This document shows positions 24,868 to 33,184 of a stretch of 64,000 nucleotides of DNA, one piece after another. Within the stretch, counting starts at the first letter, position 1, and the number at the start of each line of letters is the position of its first letter. Source of the DNA: JAUQQI01 sp040289115 (lineage in GTDB: Bacteria; Chloroflexota; Dehalococcoidia; JAUQQI01); assembly GCA_040289115.1 (NCBI GenBank), contig PSKS01000002.1, positions 60,144 to 124,143 on the forward strand, written 5' to 3'. The position numbers and the translations under genes were made by a program. A model generated the notes under the pieces. It saw nothing but the letters and a program-made list of their open reading frames with translations. It searched no databases and was not told where the DNA came from.

Positions 24868-26190
24868 CTAAACCAGGCCTTCCCGCCGCATCTGCTTGAC
24901 GGTCTCCTCGAACGCCTGCAGGGTGTGGTCCACGTCCGCCGGGGAGTGGGCCGACGACACAAATCCCATAGTCCGGAACAGGTCCACCCCCAGGTTACGC
25001 ATCCCCTGGCCCAGAGCCTGGACCACCCGCGGGTTCATCTTCACGTTGGCCGCATTCTCCGGCGACCACCCGTCCCCGATAAACACATGGAACACCGACC
25101 CCTCCCCGTAGGCCCGGCCCTTAACCCCCAGCTTCCCCAGTACCTGGTTCAGGCCATTGCGGATCTGCTCCCCTAGGGCGTCGGCGTGGGCGTGGGCCTC
25201 CCCCTGGGAGACGACCTTGAGGCAGGCCACCCCGGCTGCGGCCGAGAGGGGGTTGGCATTGAAAGTGCCCGGGTGGGCGATCCGCTTGAAGCGGTTCCAC
25301 TGCGGGTCGTCCGACTTAAACTCCAGCAAGGCCATGATATCCGCCCGGCCGGCTACTGCCCCACCCGGAAGGCCCCCGGCCAGGATTTTGGCCATGGTCG
25401 TCAGGTCGGGAACAACCCCGTACTTGGCCTGGGCACCCCCGGGCGACATCCGAAACCCGGTCACCACTTCGTCGAAAATAAGCACAACGTTATGTTTAGC
25501 CGTGAGCGCCCGCAGGTCGGCCAGGAAGTTGGGTGGCAGGGGGATGGCCCCCGTCGAGGCCCCGCAGGGCTCAAGGATCACCCCAGCGATGTCGTCATCC
25601 GACTCCAGCACCTGGCGGACAGCGTCGATGTCCGCCGGCAGGGCCACCATCGTGCCCAGCACCTCCTTCGGCACACCCACCGAGACGGGAACGTCATAAG
25701 GGGGCTGGTGGGCCACGGTGGCGTAATCATGCCAGCCGTGGAAGTGGCCATAAAACTTGATGATTTTGGTTTTCCCAGTATAGGCCCGGGCCAGCCGCAT
25801 CGCCATGTGGGTGGCCTCGGTGCCCGAGCTGGTGAACTTCACCCGTTCAGCCGAGGGCACCAACCGCTGGACCCACCGGGCCCACTCCAGGGCCAGGGGG
25901 CTTTCCCCCACCGGATGGGTCAGCTTTGCCGCCTGCTCCCGGACGGCCGTCACCACGTCGGGGTAAGCGTGGCCCAGGAGCAGGGCACCGTGGCCCATAA
26001 CGTAGTCGATGAGCTCGTTGCCGTCCACATCCCACTTTCGGGACCCGCTGGCCCGCTCGATGTAAAGGGGGAAAGGTTCGAAGTACCGGGAGTCGTGGGT
26101 GATACCGCTCGGAAACGACCTCTGGGCCTCCTGATAAAGCCGGAGCGAGGTCGGGTGCAGCTCCCGGTAGCGGTCGGCGATGGTGGTCAT
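24868..26190 (-). CDS. class III aminotransferase (glutamate-semialdehyde aminomutase-like)
   Basis: 440 residues, PLP fold type I. SSGTEATHMAMRLARA binds the cofactor phosphate, FDEVVTGFR carries the PLP-binding Asp, and the Schiff-base Lys is in TMAKILAGGLPGG. The sequence lacks the typical HemL N-terminus, so it is more likely a general omega-aminotransferase or aminomutase than a haem-pathway enzyme. ATG 26190 has AAGGAGGG. The neighbours, recA and a solute-binding protein, give no pathway clue. Confidence 0.83.
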   Translation of the reverse strand: MTTIADRYRELHPTSLRLYQEAQRSFPSGITHDSRYFEPFPLYIERASGSRKWDVDGNELIDYVMGHGALLLGHAYPDVVTAVREQAAKLTHPVGESPLALEWARWVQRLVPSAERVKFTSSGTEATHMAMRLARAYTGKTKIIKFYGHFHGWHDYATVAHQPPYDVPVSVGVPKEVLGTMVALPADIDAVRQVLESDDDIAGVILEPCGASTGAIPLPPNFLADLRALTAKHNVVLIFDEVVTGFRMSPGGAQAKYGVVPDLTTMAKILAGGLPGGAVAGRADIMALLEFKSDDPQWNRFKRIAHPGTFNANPLSAAAGVACLKVVSQGEAHAHADALGEQIRNGLNQVLGKLGVKGRAYGEGSVFHVFIGDGWSPENAANVKMNPRVVQALGQGMRNLGVDLFRTMGFVSSAHSPADVDHTLQAFEETVKQMRREGLV

Positions 26191-26245
26191 TTCGCCCTCC
26201 TTAGTTTTCGACCGAATCCTGCTGATTATAGCCCAAGAACGGCCT

Positions 26246-27829
26246 TCAGCGGGAGAACTCCCACCGAATCACATCCCGGAAGCGGTCCCCCGCATCCAAA
26301 ATAACTCCCGGCCGGATGCCCCCCAGCCGGGCATCGGCCACGTAGTGGACCACCGGGAAATAAAGGGGCACCCCCGGCACGTCCTGGGCTAGGGCAGCCT
26401 GAAGTTCGGCGTAAAGCTGGGCCTGTTGTGCGGGGTCCCAAGTGGTACGGATGCGACCCAGCAGGTCGTCAACCTGGGAGCTGGCGTACTGCCCGAAGTT
26501 GAGGCCCGGCTGGCGGGTCGCTCCGGAATGCCACAGGGAGTAGAAATCGAACCCGGGGTTAAACTCCAGGCCGACCAGCGCGGCCTCGAACCGGCTCTGG
26601 GCGACGAAATCGTTTACTACCCCCGAGAACCCACCGACCGAAAGGCGGGCTTCGACCCCTACCCGGCGCAGCTGGCGGACCACTTCTTCGGCCACCGCTA
26701 CCCGCACCGGGTCGTCGTTGGTTATCAGGCTGAAAGCAAGCCTTGCGCCCTCCTTCTCTCGAATTCCGTCGGCCCCCACCTTCCACCCGGCCTCCTCCAG
26801 CAATTGCTGAGCCCGCTCCGGGTTGTACTCCCAGCGGCGGAAGTTCTCCCGGTAGAACCAGACGAAGGGCGGGATGGGCCCATCGGCCGGGAGCCCCAGC
26901 TCCAGCCCCCCCCGCCGGGCGAGGCGGGTCCGGTCCAGACTTAAGGCGATAGCCTCCCGGACCGACCGGTCGGCCAGAATGGGGGAGCGGTGGTTTAAAA
27001 GGACCATTACCACACCGGCCTTAAAGAACCGGTAATGGGCCAGGGAGCCCCTTTCTCCGACCGGTAGGTCCGAGGGGTCCTGAACCACGGCGGCGTCAAC
27101 CTGCCCGTTGCGGAGGGCCCCTTTAAGGCCGGTCTCATCTGGGAAAAAGCGCAGAACAATCCGGCGCAGCCGCGGGCGGCCGAGGAAATATTCCGGGTTA
27201 GGCTCCAAGGTCAGCTGGCGAGGCCGGACCTCGGCCACCCGAAAGGGGCCAGTGCCCACCGGCGGGTCCCCCAGGGGCTTGGACCCGGCCTCCCTGGGCG
27301 GAATCTGGGCGAGCCGGTGGGCGGGCAGCACCTTGAACGTGGCGTAGCCCAGGAAAGTGCTCAGGGGCTGCTTAAGGGTTACCTTGAGGGTTCTTTCGTC
27401 GGGGACTTCCACCTGAACAGACCGCCAGAAGCCGGACAGGTCCCCTGGCACCGGGGCCTCAGTGGCTTGGATAAGCTTAACCGTAGCGGCCACGTCCGCC
27501 GCCGTAAAAGGCTGGCCGTCGTGCCAGCGCACCCCTTCCCGGAGCCGGAAGGTCACCGTCCGGCCATCCTCTCCCACCGCCCAGTCCACTGCCAGGCCGG
27601 GGATGAGCCGACCGGTAGGGTCGATGCGGACAAGGCCATCGTAAATCAGGGCGGCCACGTCCAGGTCGGCTTGGCTGGCCACGGTTACCAGCGGGTTGAA
27701 AGTCGTAGGCGTCCCCACTATCCCCTCCACCAGGGTATCAGCCGGAGACTGGCCCAGCCGCAGGGCCGTAACGGTGACCGCCGCGGCCACAACCAGCGGC
27801 AAGATAAAGAGAAGGCTTCGCCTGACCAA
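26246..27829 (-). CDS. ABC transporter substrate-binding protein, family 5 (oligopeptide type)
   Basis: 527 residues with an N-terminal signal anchor (about residues 4-23) and no lipobox cysteine. The core has GTPTTFNPL, the DLTFRLREGVRWHDG-type motif here as RLREGVRWHDGQPF, and the family 5 C-terminal pattern. It would bind peptides or similar ligands outside the membrane. No permease or ATPase gene is adjacent, so it must use transporters encoded elsewhere or act otherwise. TTG 27829 lies 15 bases after the secG stop without a clear ribosome site, suggesting coupling. Confidence 0.82.
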   Translation of the reverse strand: MVRRSLLFILPLVVAAAVTVTALRLGQSPADTLVEGIVGTPTTFNPLVTVASQADLDVAALIYDGLVRIDPTGRLIPGLAVDWAVGEDGRTVTFRLREGVRWHDGQPFTAADVAATVKLIQATEAPVPGDLSGFWRSVQVEVPDERTLKVTLKQPLSTFLGYATFKVLPAHRLAQIPPREAGSKPLGDPPVGTGPFRVAEVRPRQLTLEPNPEYFLGRPRLRRIVLRFFPDETGLKGALRNGQVDAAVVQDPSDLPVGERGSLAHYRFFKAGVVMVLLNHRSPILADRSVREAIALSLDRTRLARRGGLELGLPADGPIPPFVWFYRENFRRWEYNPERAQQLLEEAGWKVGADGIREKEGARLAFSLITNDDPVRVAVAEEVVRQLRRVGVEARLSVGGFSGVVNDFVAQSRFEAALVGLEFNPGFDFYSLWHSGATRQPGLNFGQYASSQVDDLLGRIRTTWDPAQQAQLYAELQAALAQDVPGVPLYFPVVHYVADARLGGIRPGVILDAGDRFRDVIRWEFSR

Positions 27830-27844
27830 GGCTGGCGCGTGCCG

Positions 27845-28078
27845 CTAACCAGCGAACTTAACGCTAGCGATGGAGACGATGACGAAAATAACGGCCAGGA
27901 CGATGGTGGCCTGGAAAAGGGTCTTTTCTAGGCCCCGCCGGGTGCTGAAAACCGAGGCGCTGTCGCCACCCCCAAAGACCCCGGGCACATTGCTGCCCCT
28001 CATCTGCAGGATGACCACTAAGATGAGGGTTATTGCTAAGATGATTTGGGCGATTTGAAGGGCTGTACTGAGGGACAC
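27845..28078 (-). CDS. secG: preprotein translocase subunit SecG
   Basis: 77 residues, two transmembrane helices (about 9-26 and 54-74) with the conserved cytoplasmic loop LQMRGSNVPGVFGGGDSASVF, the SecG signature. It assists SecYEG-mediated export. GTG 28078 follows GGGGAG by seven bases. Confidence 0.93.
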   Translation of the reverse strand: MSLSTALQIAQIILAITLILVVILQMRGSNVPGVFGGGDSASVFSTRRGLEKTLFQATIVLAVIFVIVSIASVKFAG

Positions 28079-28096
28079 CTCTTTTCTCCCCTGACT

Positions 28097-29056
28097 TTAT
28101 TCCGGCTGGAAGCGGGGCTGGCGCCGCTTCCGCAGACTCTGAAGTAGCAAGCCAAGCCGCCGGCGCATTTCGGGGTGCCGACGGTAGTAGTTTTCGGCGG
28201 CCATGCCCAGAGCAACGGTGGCCGAATAGGCGATGGCCGTCTTGGGCAAGGCCGAAAACACGGGCGGCAGGAAGCCCGCCAGCTCCCGGGCAACGGACCT
28301 CCAGACGAAGGCGCCGCCCACCACCGGGAAAAGCTCGGCCAAGATGGGCCAGATGGAGTCCAGGGGCCGACCATACAGGAGGGCCAAGCGCACCCAAAGG
28401 AAAACCTGGTTCTTGGTGAGGACTGCCAGGTCCGCACCGCCGGCCATGAGGGCCCCGATGACGGGGATCACCGCCGGGGCGTTGCTTAAAAAGGCGAACT
28501 CGCCGTTGGCCCAGGCCGTCTGGTAGATTAGGGCCCGAGCCACCGGATCCCGTAGGGCCTCGAAACGGCGCCCAACGGCCACCGCCAGGTCGGGGTCGGC
28601 CCTGACCAAAGCCGGGGCCAGGGCCTCGGCCACCGTCTCCCGGCTCAATCGGTCGGCCCGAACCACCTGAAAGGCTTCGTCTGTCAGGGGCAGGCCGGGC
28701 AGGTCGCCGATAAGGAGGATTACCACCCGCTCTGGTCCCAGCACGCGCCGGAGCACCGTGGCGGTGGGCTGCAGGTCCAACCAGTGGGCGGGGTCCGGGA
28801 CGACTACCAGAGCCAGGTCGGTCCCCAGACTATCCTCGGACCCGGGCCAGAACTCGAAAGCCTCGGCGGTGTCCTGAGGGCCGCCCGCCAGTAGTCCGGC
28901 CACCACCTCTCCCAGAACCCGGTCCGGGGTAACTAGCAAAATCTTAAAGGGCTGCTCGGCCCGAGCCCGGAGGCCGTTAAGGTCAAGCTCCCGTATGAGC
29001 CGCCAGGCATCAAGGAGCCTGCCCCCAACCATGCGGATCTGCCCCATCACGGCCAT
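28097..29056 (-). CDS. DUF697-like membrane protein with degenerate N-terminal domain
   Basis: 319 residues. Residues about 38-130 look like a Rossmann or GTPase-like sheet (KILLVTPDRVLGEVVAGLL, TDLALVVVPD) but without a P-loop. The C-terminal half (SNAPAVIPVIGALMAGGADL, then KTAIAYSATVALGMAAENYY) matches in pattern the DUF697 helical region found after GTPase domains in YcjF-like proteins. I infer a membrane-associated protein that has lost nucleotide binding. It precedes secG by 18 bases. A TATAAT box lies at 29073-29068. The assignment is by pattern only. Confidence 0.6.
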   Translation of the reverse strand: MAVMGQIRMVGGRLLDAWRLIRELDLNGLRARAEQPFKILLVTPDRVLGEVVAGLLAGGPQDTAEAFEFWPGSEDSLGTDLALVVVPDPAHWLDLQPTATVLRRVLGPERVVILLIGDLPGLPLTDEAFQVVRADRLSRETVAEALAPALVRADPDLAVAVGRRFEALRDPVARALIYQTAWANGEFAFLSNAPAVIPVIGALMAGGADLAVLTKNQVFLWVRLALLYGRPLDSIWPILAELFPVVGGAFVWRSVARELAGFLPPVFSALPKTAIAYSATVALGMAAENYYRRHPEMRRRLGLLLQSLRKRRQPRFQPE

Positions 29057-29128
29057 GTCCAGCTTGAATTATAAACCCGTAAAATTTCTGGGGCCAGCCT
29101 GCCAGACCCCGTCGCTGCGATATTCGAT

Positions 29129-29148
29129 ATAAACGCCTGGGCGTTTAT
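29129..29148. promoter_or_regulatory. palindrome ATAAACGCC-TG-GGCGTTTAT
   Basis: A perfect 9-base inverted repeat with a 2-base centre in the 290-base gap between divergent genes (29057-29348). The right arm continues as GTTTATGTCAAC, nearly the same as the arm GTTTATGTTAAC at 42341-42352. Probably a regulator site; the regulator is unknown. I see no gene elsewhere in the gap. Confidence 0.5.
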
Positions 29149-29348
29149 GTCAACAATGGCCGCAACCTTACACAGGGTAGCCGGCGCAAGCCGAGGGACC
29201 TAGGCCAAGCCTTCAACGGCTTATTGTGATGATGCTGGGACTTGCCCTACACCCAGGTTATGCCTAAAGTCCTGCCGGCGGGGTTGTTCGGGAAGAGGGA
29301 GTCGGTTTAAAATTGCTTAAGCTTAAACCTACCGGAGCTGGAGGACCC

Positions 29349-29840
29349 ATGGGGCTCCACGCGACCAAGGTTCTCGAAACGCTTAAAGCCATGGGCATAA
29401 CCCATATCGTTTGGTTGCCCGATTCGGAAACCGGTTTTCTTTACGAGGCGATAACCGCCGACGGGTCCGTAAAGCTGGTGCCCGTCTGCCGGGAAGGCGA
29501 GGCTTTGGCCGTCGCTGCCGGCCTTTGGGTGGGAGGTGCAAAGCCCCTGGTTTTGATCCAGAACACGGGCCTCTTCGAGTCGGGCGATTCCATTCGGGGC
29601 CTCGGTCTCGACGTCGGACTCCCGGTAGTAATGGTTATCGGCTACCGGGGCTGGCTGGGCGGCCGGCCCATGACGGATTCGGCTGGGATTTACACCGAGC
29701 CCATCCTTAAGGCCTGGGGCATCAACTACTACCTGGTCGAAACCGACCATGACCTGCCCAAAATCTTGGCCGCCCAGGACGAAGCCTTAAAAACCTCAAG
29801 GCCCGTGGCGGTCCTGATCGGCCAGGAGTACGAAAAATGA
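29349..29840 (+). CDS. thiamine-diphosphate decarboxylase, PYR-domain subunit (ComD-like)
   Basis: 163 residues forming only the pyrimidine-binding half of a ThDP enzyme: GITHIVWLPDSETGFLYEA, then VCREGEALAVAAGLWVGG with the conserved Glu that activates the cofactor. The closest known two-subunit enzymes are sulfopyruvate decarboxylase (ComDE, coenzyme M synthesis) and phosphonopyruvate decarboxylase relatives. ATG 29349 follows GGAGG. The TGA stop overlaps the start of the partner gene (ATGA). Since methanogen genes are not expected here, the substrate is probably another 3-substituted pyruvate; this is inference. Confidence 0.8.
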   Translation: MGLHATKVLETLKAMGITHIVWLPDSETGFLYEAITADGSVKLVPVCREGEALAVAAGLWVGGAKPLVLIQNTGLFESGDSIRGLGLDVGLPVVMVIGYRGWLGGRPMTDSAGIYTEPILKAWGINYYLVETDHDLPKILAAQDEALKTSRPVAVLIGQEYEK

Positions 29841-30403
29841 TGGACCCAATCGAAACCTTGAAGACTCTGAGCGAGCACCGGACCGACCAGGTGGTAGTCT
29901 CCACCATGGTGGCCCTCCGGGTCTGGTCGCTGGTTTCCAAAAGGCCCGAACTGGACCTGCCCCTGGTCGGCTGCATGGGCAAGGCCTCATCCCTGGGCCT
30001 TGGGGTGGCCCTGGCTCGGCCCGACCGGCAGGTCTGGATAATCGACGGCGACGGCAGCCTCCTGATGAACCTAGGTTCCCTGGTGACCATCGGGAACCTT
30101 TCACCCCCGAACCTCATCCACTTTGTGTACAACAACAGCGTTTACGAGACCACCGGCGGGCAGCCGGTACCCGGTGCCGGCCGGACCGACTTCGTCGGGC
30201 TGGCCCGGGCGGCGGGATACCTACAGGCCTTCAGGTTTGACGACCTCGAAACCCTCAGCCTGCGCCTGCCCAAGGTGCTCAAGCTGCCTGGCCCCACTTT
30301 GGTGGACCTGCACGTGGGCCGGGCCACCGCCCTCGGGCCCCTCCCACCGGCCCGCCGGACGGCCGAGGCCCTGCGAACGGTAAAGGCGGCCCTCAGCCCC
30401 TAA
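29837..30403 (+). CDS. thiamine-diphosphate decarboxylase, PP-domain subunit (ComE-like)
   Basis: 188 residues with the ThDP-Mg motif GDGS...YNN (residues about 72-103: IDGDGSLLMN then FVYNNSVYETTGGQ) and GCMGKASSLGLG before it. It completes the active site with the preceding subunit. AGGAG precedes ATG 29837. A weak terminator-like sequence follows at 30402-30422 before the nuo promoter. Confidence 0.82.
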   Translation: MMDPIETLKTLSEHRTDQVVVSTMVALRVWSLVSKRPELDLPLVGCMGKASSLGLGVALARPDRQVWIIDGDGSLLMNLGSLVTIGNLSPPNLIHFVYNNSVYETTGGQPVPGAGRTDFVGLARAAGYLQAFRFDDLETLSLRLPKVLKLPGPTLVDLHVGRATALGPLPPARRTAEALRTVKAALSP

Positions 30404-30422
30404 AGCTGTTCGTGCTTTTTTT
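30402..30422 (+). terminator. weak intrinsic terminator after the ThDP genes
   Basis: AAAGC, a 7-base loop and GCTTT followed by a run of seven T. The stem is only five base pairs, so termination is probably partial. Confidence 0.35.
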
Positions 30423-30425
30423 CAC

Positions 30426-30454
30426 TTGCACCCGCCCCGAGGCTGTGCTATAGT
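30426..30454 (+). promoter_or_regulatory. promoter of the nuo operon
   Basis: TTGCAC (30426-30431), 17 bases, TATAGT (30449-30454), with TGC directly before the -10 (extended -10). A 6-base-pair hairpin TCGGGC-TAA-GCCCGA (30468-30482) sits in the leader just before the nuoA ribosome site. Confidence 0.7.
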
Positions 30455-30493
30455 CAGGAGGAAAACCTCGGGCTAAGCCCGACGGGAGGCGAA

Positions 30494-30850
30494 ATGCTCG
30501 AGCAGTTCGGTTACATCGGCCTCTTTCTCGTCATCGCCCTGATATTCCCGGCCGGGGGGGTGTTGACCGCCTGGCTGCTGGCTCCCCGGAAAAGTGACCC
30601 TAACAAAGAGGCCCTTTACGAATGCGGGATGGAAACCATCGGGGATGCTTGGGTCCAGTTCCACGTTCGCTATTATTTTTATGCGCTTATTTTCCTCATC
30701 TTTGACATTGAGGCCGTCTTCCTCTTTCCCTGGGCGGCCCAGTTCAGACAGCTGGCCCTCTTCGGCTTCATCGAGATGTTTCTTTTTATAGCCGTTCTGC
30801 TGGTCGGCTACGTTTACGCCTGGCGGAAGCGGGCCCTGGAGTGGAGGTAA
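30494..30850 (+). CDS. nuoA: complex I subunit NuoA
   Basis: 118 residues, three transmembrane helices, with the conserved loop KEALYECGMETIGDAWVQF whose Cys and acidic residues lie near the quinone entry, and RYYFYALIFLIFDIEAVFL. ATG has GGGAGG upstream. It is the first gene of an operon nuoABCDHIJK-X-LMN of about 10.3 kb. Confidence 0.96.
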   Translation: MLEQFGYIGLFLVIALIFPAGGVLTAWLLAPRKSDPNKEALYECGMETIGDAWVQFHVRYYFYALIFLIFDIEAVFLFPWAAQFRQLALFGFIEMFLFIAVLLVGYVYAWRKRALEWR

Positions 30851-30854
30851 GGCA

Positions 30855-31571
30855 GTGGCGGAGCGCAAGCCCATCGAGTTTCTTCCGCCCGGCAAATACA
30901 TCAACCGCCTGCAGACCCTAGATACCCAGACCCTTCATGACGCCACCCGCATCCCCTACGCCGACGACATAAGCTTTCTCGAACAGGATCTGCGCCGGAA
31001 CATTCTGCTCACCACTGTCGACGAAATTGTTAACTGGGCCCGAAAGTCCGCCATCTGGCCCCTCACTTTCGGCCTGGCTTGCTGCGCCATCGAGTTCATC
31101 GCCACCGGAACCCCCCGCTATGACCTGGCCCGGTTCGGGGCGGAGCTGGCCCGTCCCTCCGCCCGCCAGGCCGACCTGATGATCGTGGCCGGGACCGTCT
31201 GCTGGAAAATGGCCACCGCCATCCGCCGCCTTTACGACCAGATGGCCGAGCCCAAATGGGTGATCTCCATGGGCTCCTGCTCCAACCACGGCGGCCCCTT
31301 CCGAGGGGCCTATAGCGTGGTGGAGGGCGTAAACCTGATCGTGCCGGTGGACGTCTACGTGCCAGGCTGCCCCCCCCGGCCCGACGCCCTCCTCTACGGC
31401 CTGGTCCAGCTTCAGAAAAAGATCGCCGCCCAGAGCCTGGCTCGTAAACAGCCCGAGCGGGCGGCCGTGGCGATGCGGACGGCCGAGGAGCTGGCCGAGT
31501 TGGCCCGCCAGCAGGCCGCCTACTTCGCCAAGAAAATTGGCATTCCCCTTCAGCCGCTGCCCGGGTCATGA
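30855..31571 (+). CDS. nuoB: complex I subunit NuoB (cluster N2)
   Basis: 238 residues. The tandem cysteines of cluster N2 are in LACCAIEF, with the other ligands in SMGSCSNHGG and VPGCPPRPDAL. An additional Cys occurs in GTVCWKM, where relatives usually have another residue. The C-terminus is longer than in E. coli and rich in charged helix. It passes electrons to quinone. GTG 30855 has GGAGG; the stop overlaps nuoC. Confidence 0.96.
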   Translation: MAERKPIEFLPPGKYINRLQTLDTQTLHDATRIPYADDISFLEQDLRRNILLTTVDEIVNWARKSAIWPLTFGLACCAIEFIATGTPRYDLARFGAELARPSARQADLMIVAGTVCWKMATAIRRLYDQMAEPKWVISMGSCSNHGGPFRGAYSVVEGVNLIVPVDVYVPGCPPRPDALLYGLVQLQKKIAAQSLARKQPERAAVAMRTAEELAELARQQAAYFAKKIGIPLQPLPGS

Positions 31572-32068
31572 CGCGCATCGTTGCCCTAGACACCGCTCAG
31601 GTTGTCTGCCAGCTCGAGGCCGCAGTTCCCGGGGCGGTTGTCGACTATACCCCGGAGTATATCCGGATAAGGCTTGAGCGGCTAGTTGAGACCGCCCATT
31701 TTCTCAAGACGGCCCAAGGCTTGGAGTTTAACTACTTGGTGTCCATAACGGCCGTCGATTACTACCCTTATTACTTTGAGCTTGTTTACCACCTGGTATC
31801 CATGCCCCACCACCACAGCCTTGTGCTCAAGACCCGAACCCCCGACCGGGAGCGGGTGGTAGTGCCTTCCCTGGTCGGGGTTTGGCGGAGCGCCGAGCTC
31901 CAGGAGCTGGAGATCTATGACCTTATGGGCCTGATTTTTGCCGGCCACCCGGAGCTCCGTCGCATCTTCCTGTGGGAAGATTTCCGGGGCCACCCCTTAA
32001 GGAAGGACTACGTCGAGGAGCTTATTCCCCTGCCCCTGCCGGCCGAGCCGGCAGAGCCCCTGGGGTGA
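31568..32068 (+). CDS. nuoC: complex I subunit NuoC
   Basis: 166 residues of the 30-kDa family, separate from NuoD rather than fused. The signature ELEIYDLMGLIFAGHPELRRIFLWEDFRGHPLRKDY is complete. It is part of the peripheral connecting module. ATG 31568 overlaps the nuoB stop as ATGA. Confidence 0.95.
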   Translation: MTRIVALDTAQVVCQLEAAVPGAVVDYTPEYIRIRLERLVETAHFLKTAQGLEFNYLVSITAVDYYPYYFELVYHLVSMPHHHSLVLKTRTPDRERVVVPSLVGVWRSAELQELEIYDLMGLIFAGHPELRRIFLWEDFRGHPLRKDYVEELIPLPLPAEPAEPLG

Positions 32069-32077
32069 GGTGAACCG

Positions 32078-33184
32078 ATGAGTCTGGAAACCCAGCCGGT
32101 TGTCATCAACTTCGGACCACAGCATCCGAGCACCCACGGGGTTTTCCGCCTGGTGCTAACGGTGGACGGGGAAGTGGTGGTGGACGCCAAGATGGTGTTG
32201 GGTTACCTGCACCGGGGCGTGGAGAAGCTGGCCGAGGAAAAGACCCACCTTCAAAACATCACCTTTACCGACCGGCTGGACTACCTCTCGGCCATGTCCA
32301 ACAACTTTGCCTACGTCCAGGCCGTCGAAAAGCTGGCGGACATCGCTGTGCCCGAGCGGGCTGAGTACATCCGGGTAATTATGGCCGAGCTGCAGCGGAT
32401 CGCCTCCCACCTGATGGCGATGGGCACCTTCTACCAGGATGTGGGCGGCTGGGGAAGCCCCCTCATGTACATGTTCAGGGACCGGGAGAAGATCTTAGAC
32501 CTTTTTGAGATGGCCTGTGGCCAGCGGCTTACCTGCAACTACATGCGGCCCGGCGGGGTCGCCATGGACCTGCCCCCGGAGTTCATCCCCGAACTTAAAA
32601 AATTCATCCCGGCTATGCGGGCTTACCTGGACGAATACGAAGAGCTCATCGCCGAAAACGAGATCTTCAAGGTCCGAACCCGGGGGGTTGGCATCTTGCC
32701 CAAGGAACTGGCCATAGACGCCGGGGCGTCGGGGCCGGTCCTGCGGGCCAGCGGGGTTCGTTGGGACCTGCGTAAGGACGACACCTATAGCATCTACGAC
32801 CGGTTCGACTTCGACGTTCCGGTGGGAACGGTCGGCGACTGCTACGACCGGTTTATGGTCCGGCTAGAAGAATGCCGCCAAAGCCTGCGGATCCTGGAGC
32901 AGGCGGTCCGGGACATCCCCGGCGGCCCCTGGATTAACCCGGGACTTCGGGGGAACATCTGGGCCCCGCCGGGTGAGGCCTACGCCCACGTGGAGGGGCC
33001 TAAAGGGGAGCTGGGCTTCTACCTGGTGAGCGACGGGGGCGTGGGGCCCTATCGGTTTAAGATCCGGTCGCCATCCTACATTAACCTAACGGCCCTTAAG
33101 GAGATGACGGTGGGCTGGAAGGTGGCCGACGCCATCATCATCCTGGGCAGCATCGACATCGTCATGGGCGAGGTTGACCGGTGA
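32078..33184 (+). CDS. nuoD: complex I subunit NuoD
   Basis: 368 residues of the 49-kDa family. The N-terminal loop FGPQHPSTHGVFRLV contains the quinone-site His, and GYLHRGVEKLAEEK follows. With NuoB it forms the quinone pocket and is related to NiFe hydrogenase large subunits, but the Ni-binding cysteines are absent. ATG has GAGGTGA; the end overlaps nuoH by four bases. Confidence 0.96.
   Translation: MSLETQPVVINFGPQHPSTHGVFRLVLTVDGEVVVDAKMVLGYLHRGVEKLAEEKTHLQNITFTDRLDYLSAMSNNFAYVQAVEKLADIAVPERAEYIRVIMAELQRIASHLMAMGTFYQDVGGWGSPLMYMFRDREKILDLFEMACGQRLTCNYMRPGGVAMDLPPEFIPELKKFIPAMRAYLDEYEELIAENEIFKVRTRGVGILPKELAIDAGASGPVLRASGVRWDLRKDDTYSIYDRFDFDVPVGTVGDCYDRFMVRLEECRQSLRILEQAVRDIPGGPWINPGLRGNIWAPPGEAYAHVEGPKGELGFYLVSDGGVGPYRFKIRSPSYINLTALKEMTVGWKVADAIIILGSIDIVMGEVDR

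Noticed and set aside
29170..29215. Possible c-di-GMP (GEMM-like) riboswitch: CACAGGG, a GCAA tetraloop stem and GGGACC
   Set aside because: Only fragments match; the second conserved helix and tetraloop receptor are not recognisable, and the likely promoter of the downstream gene lies after it.
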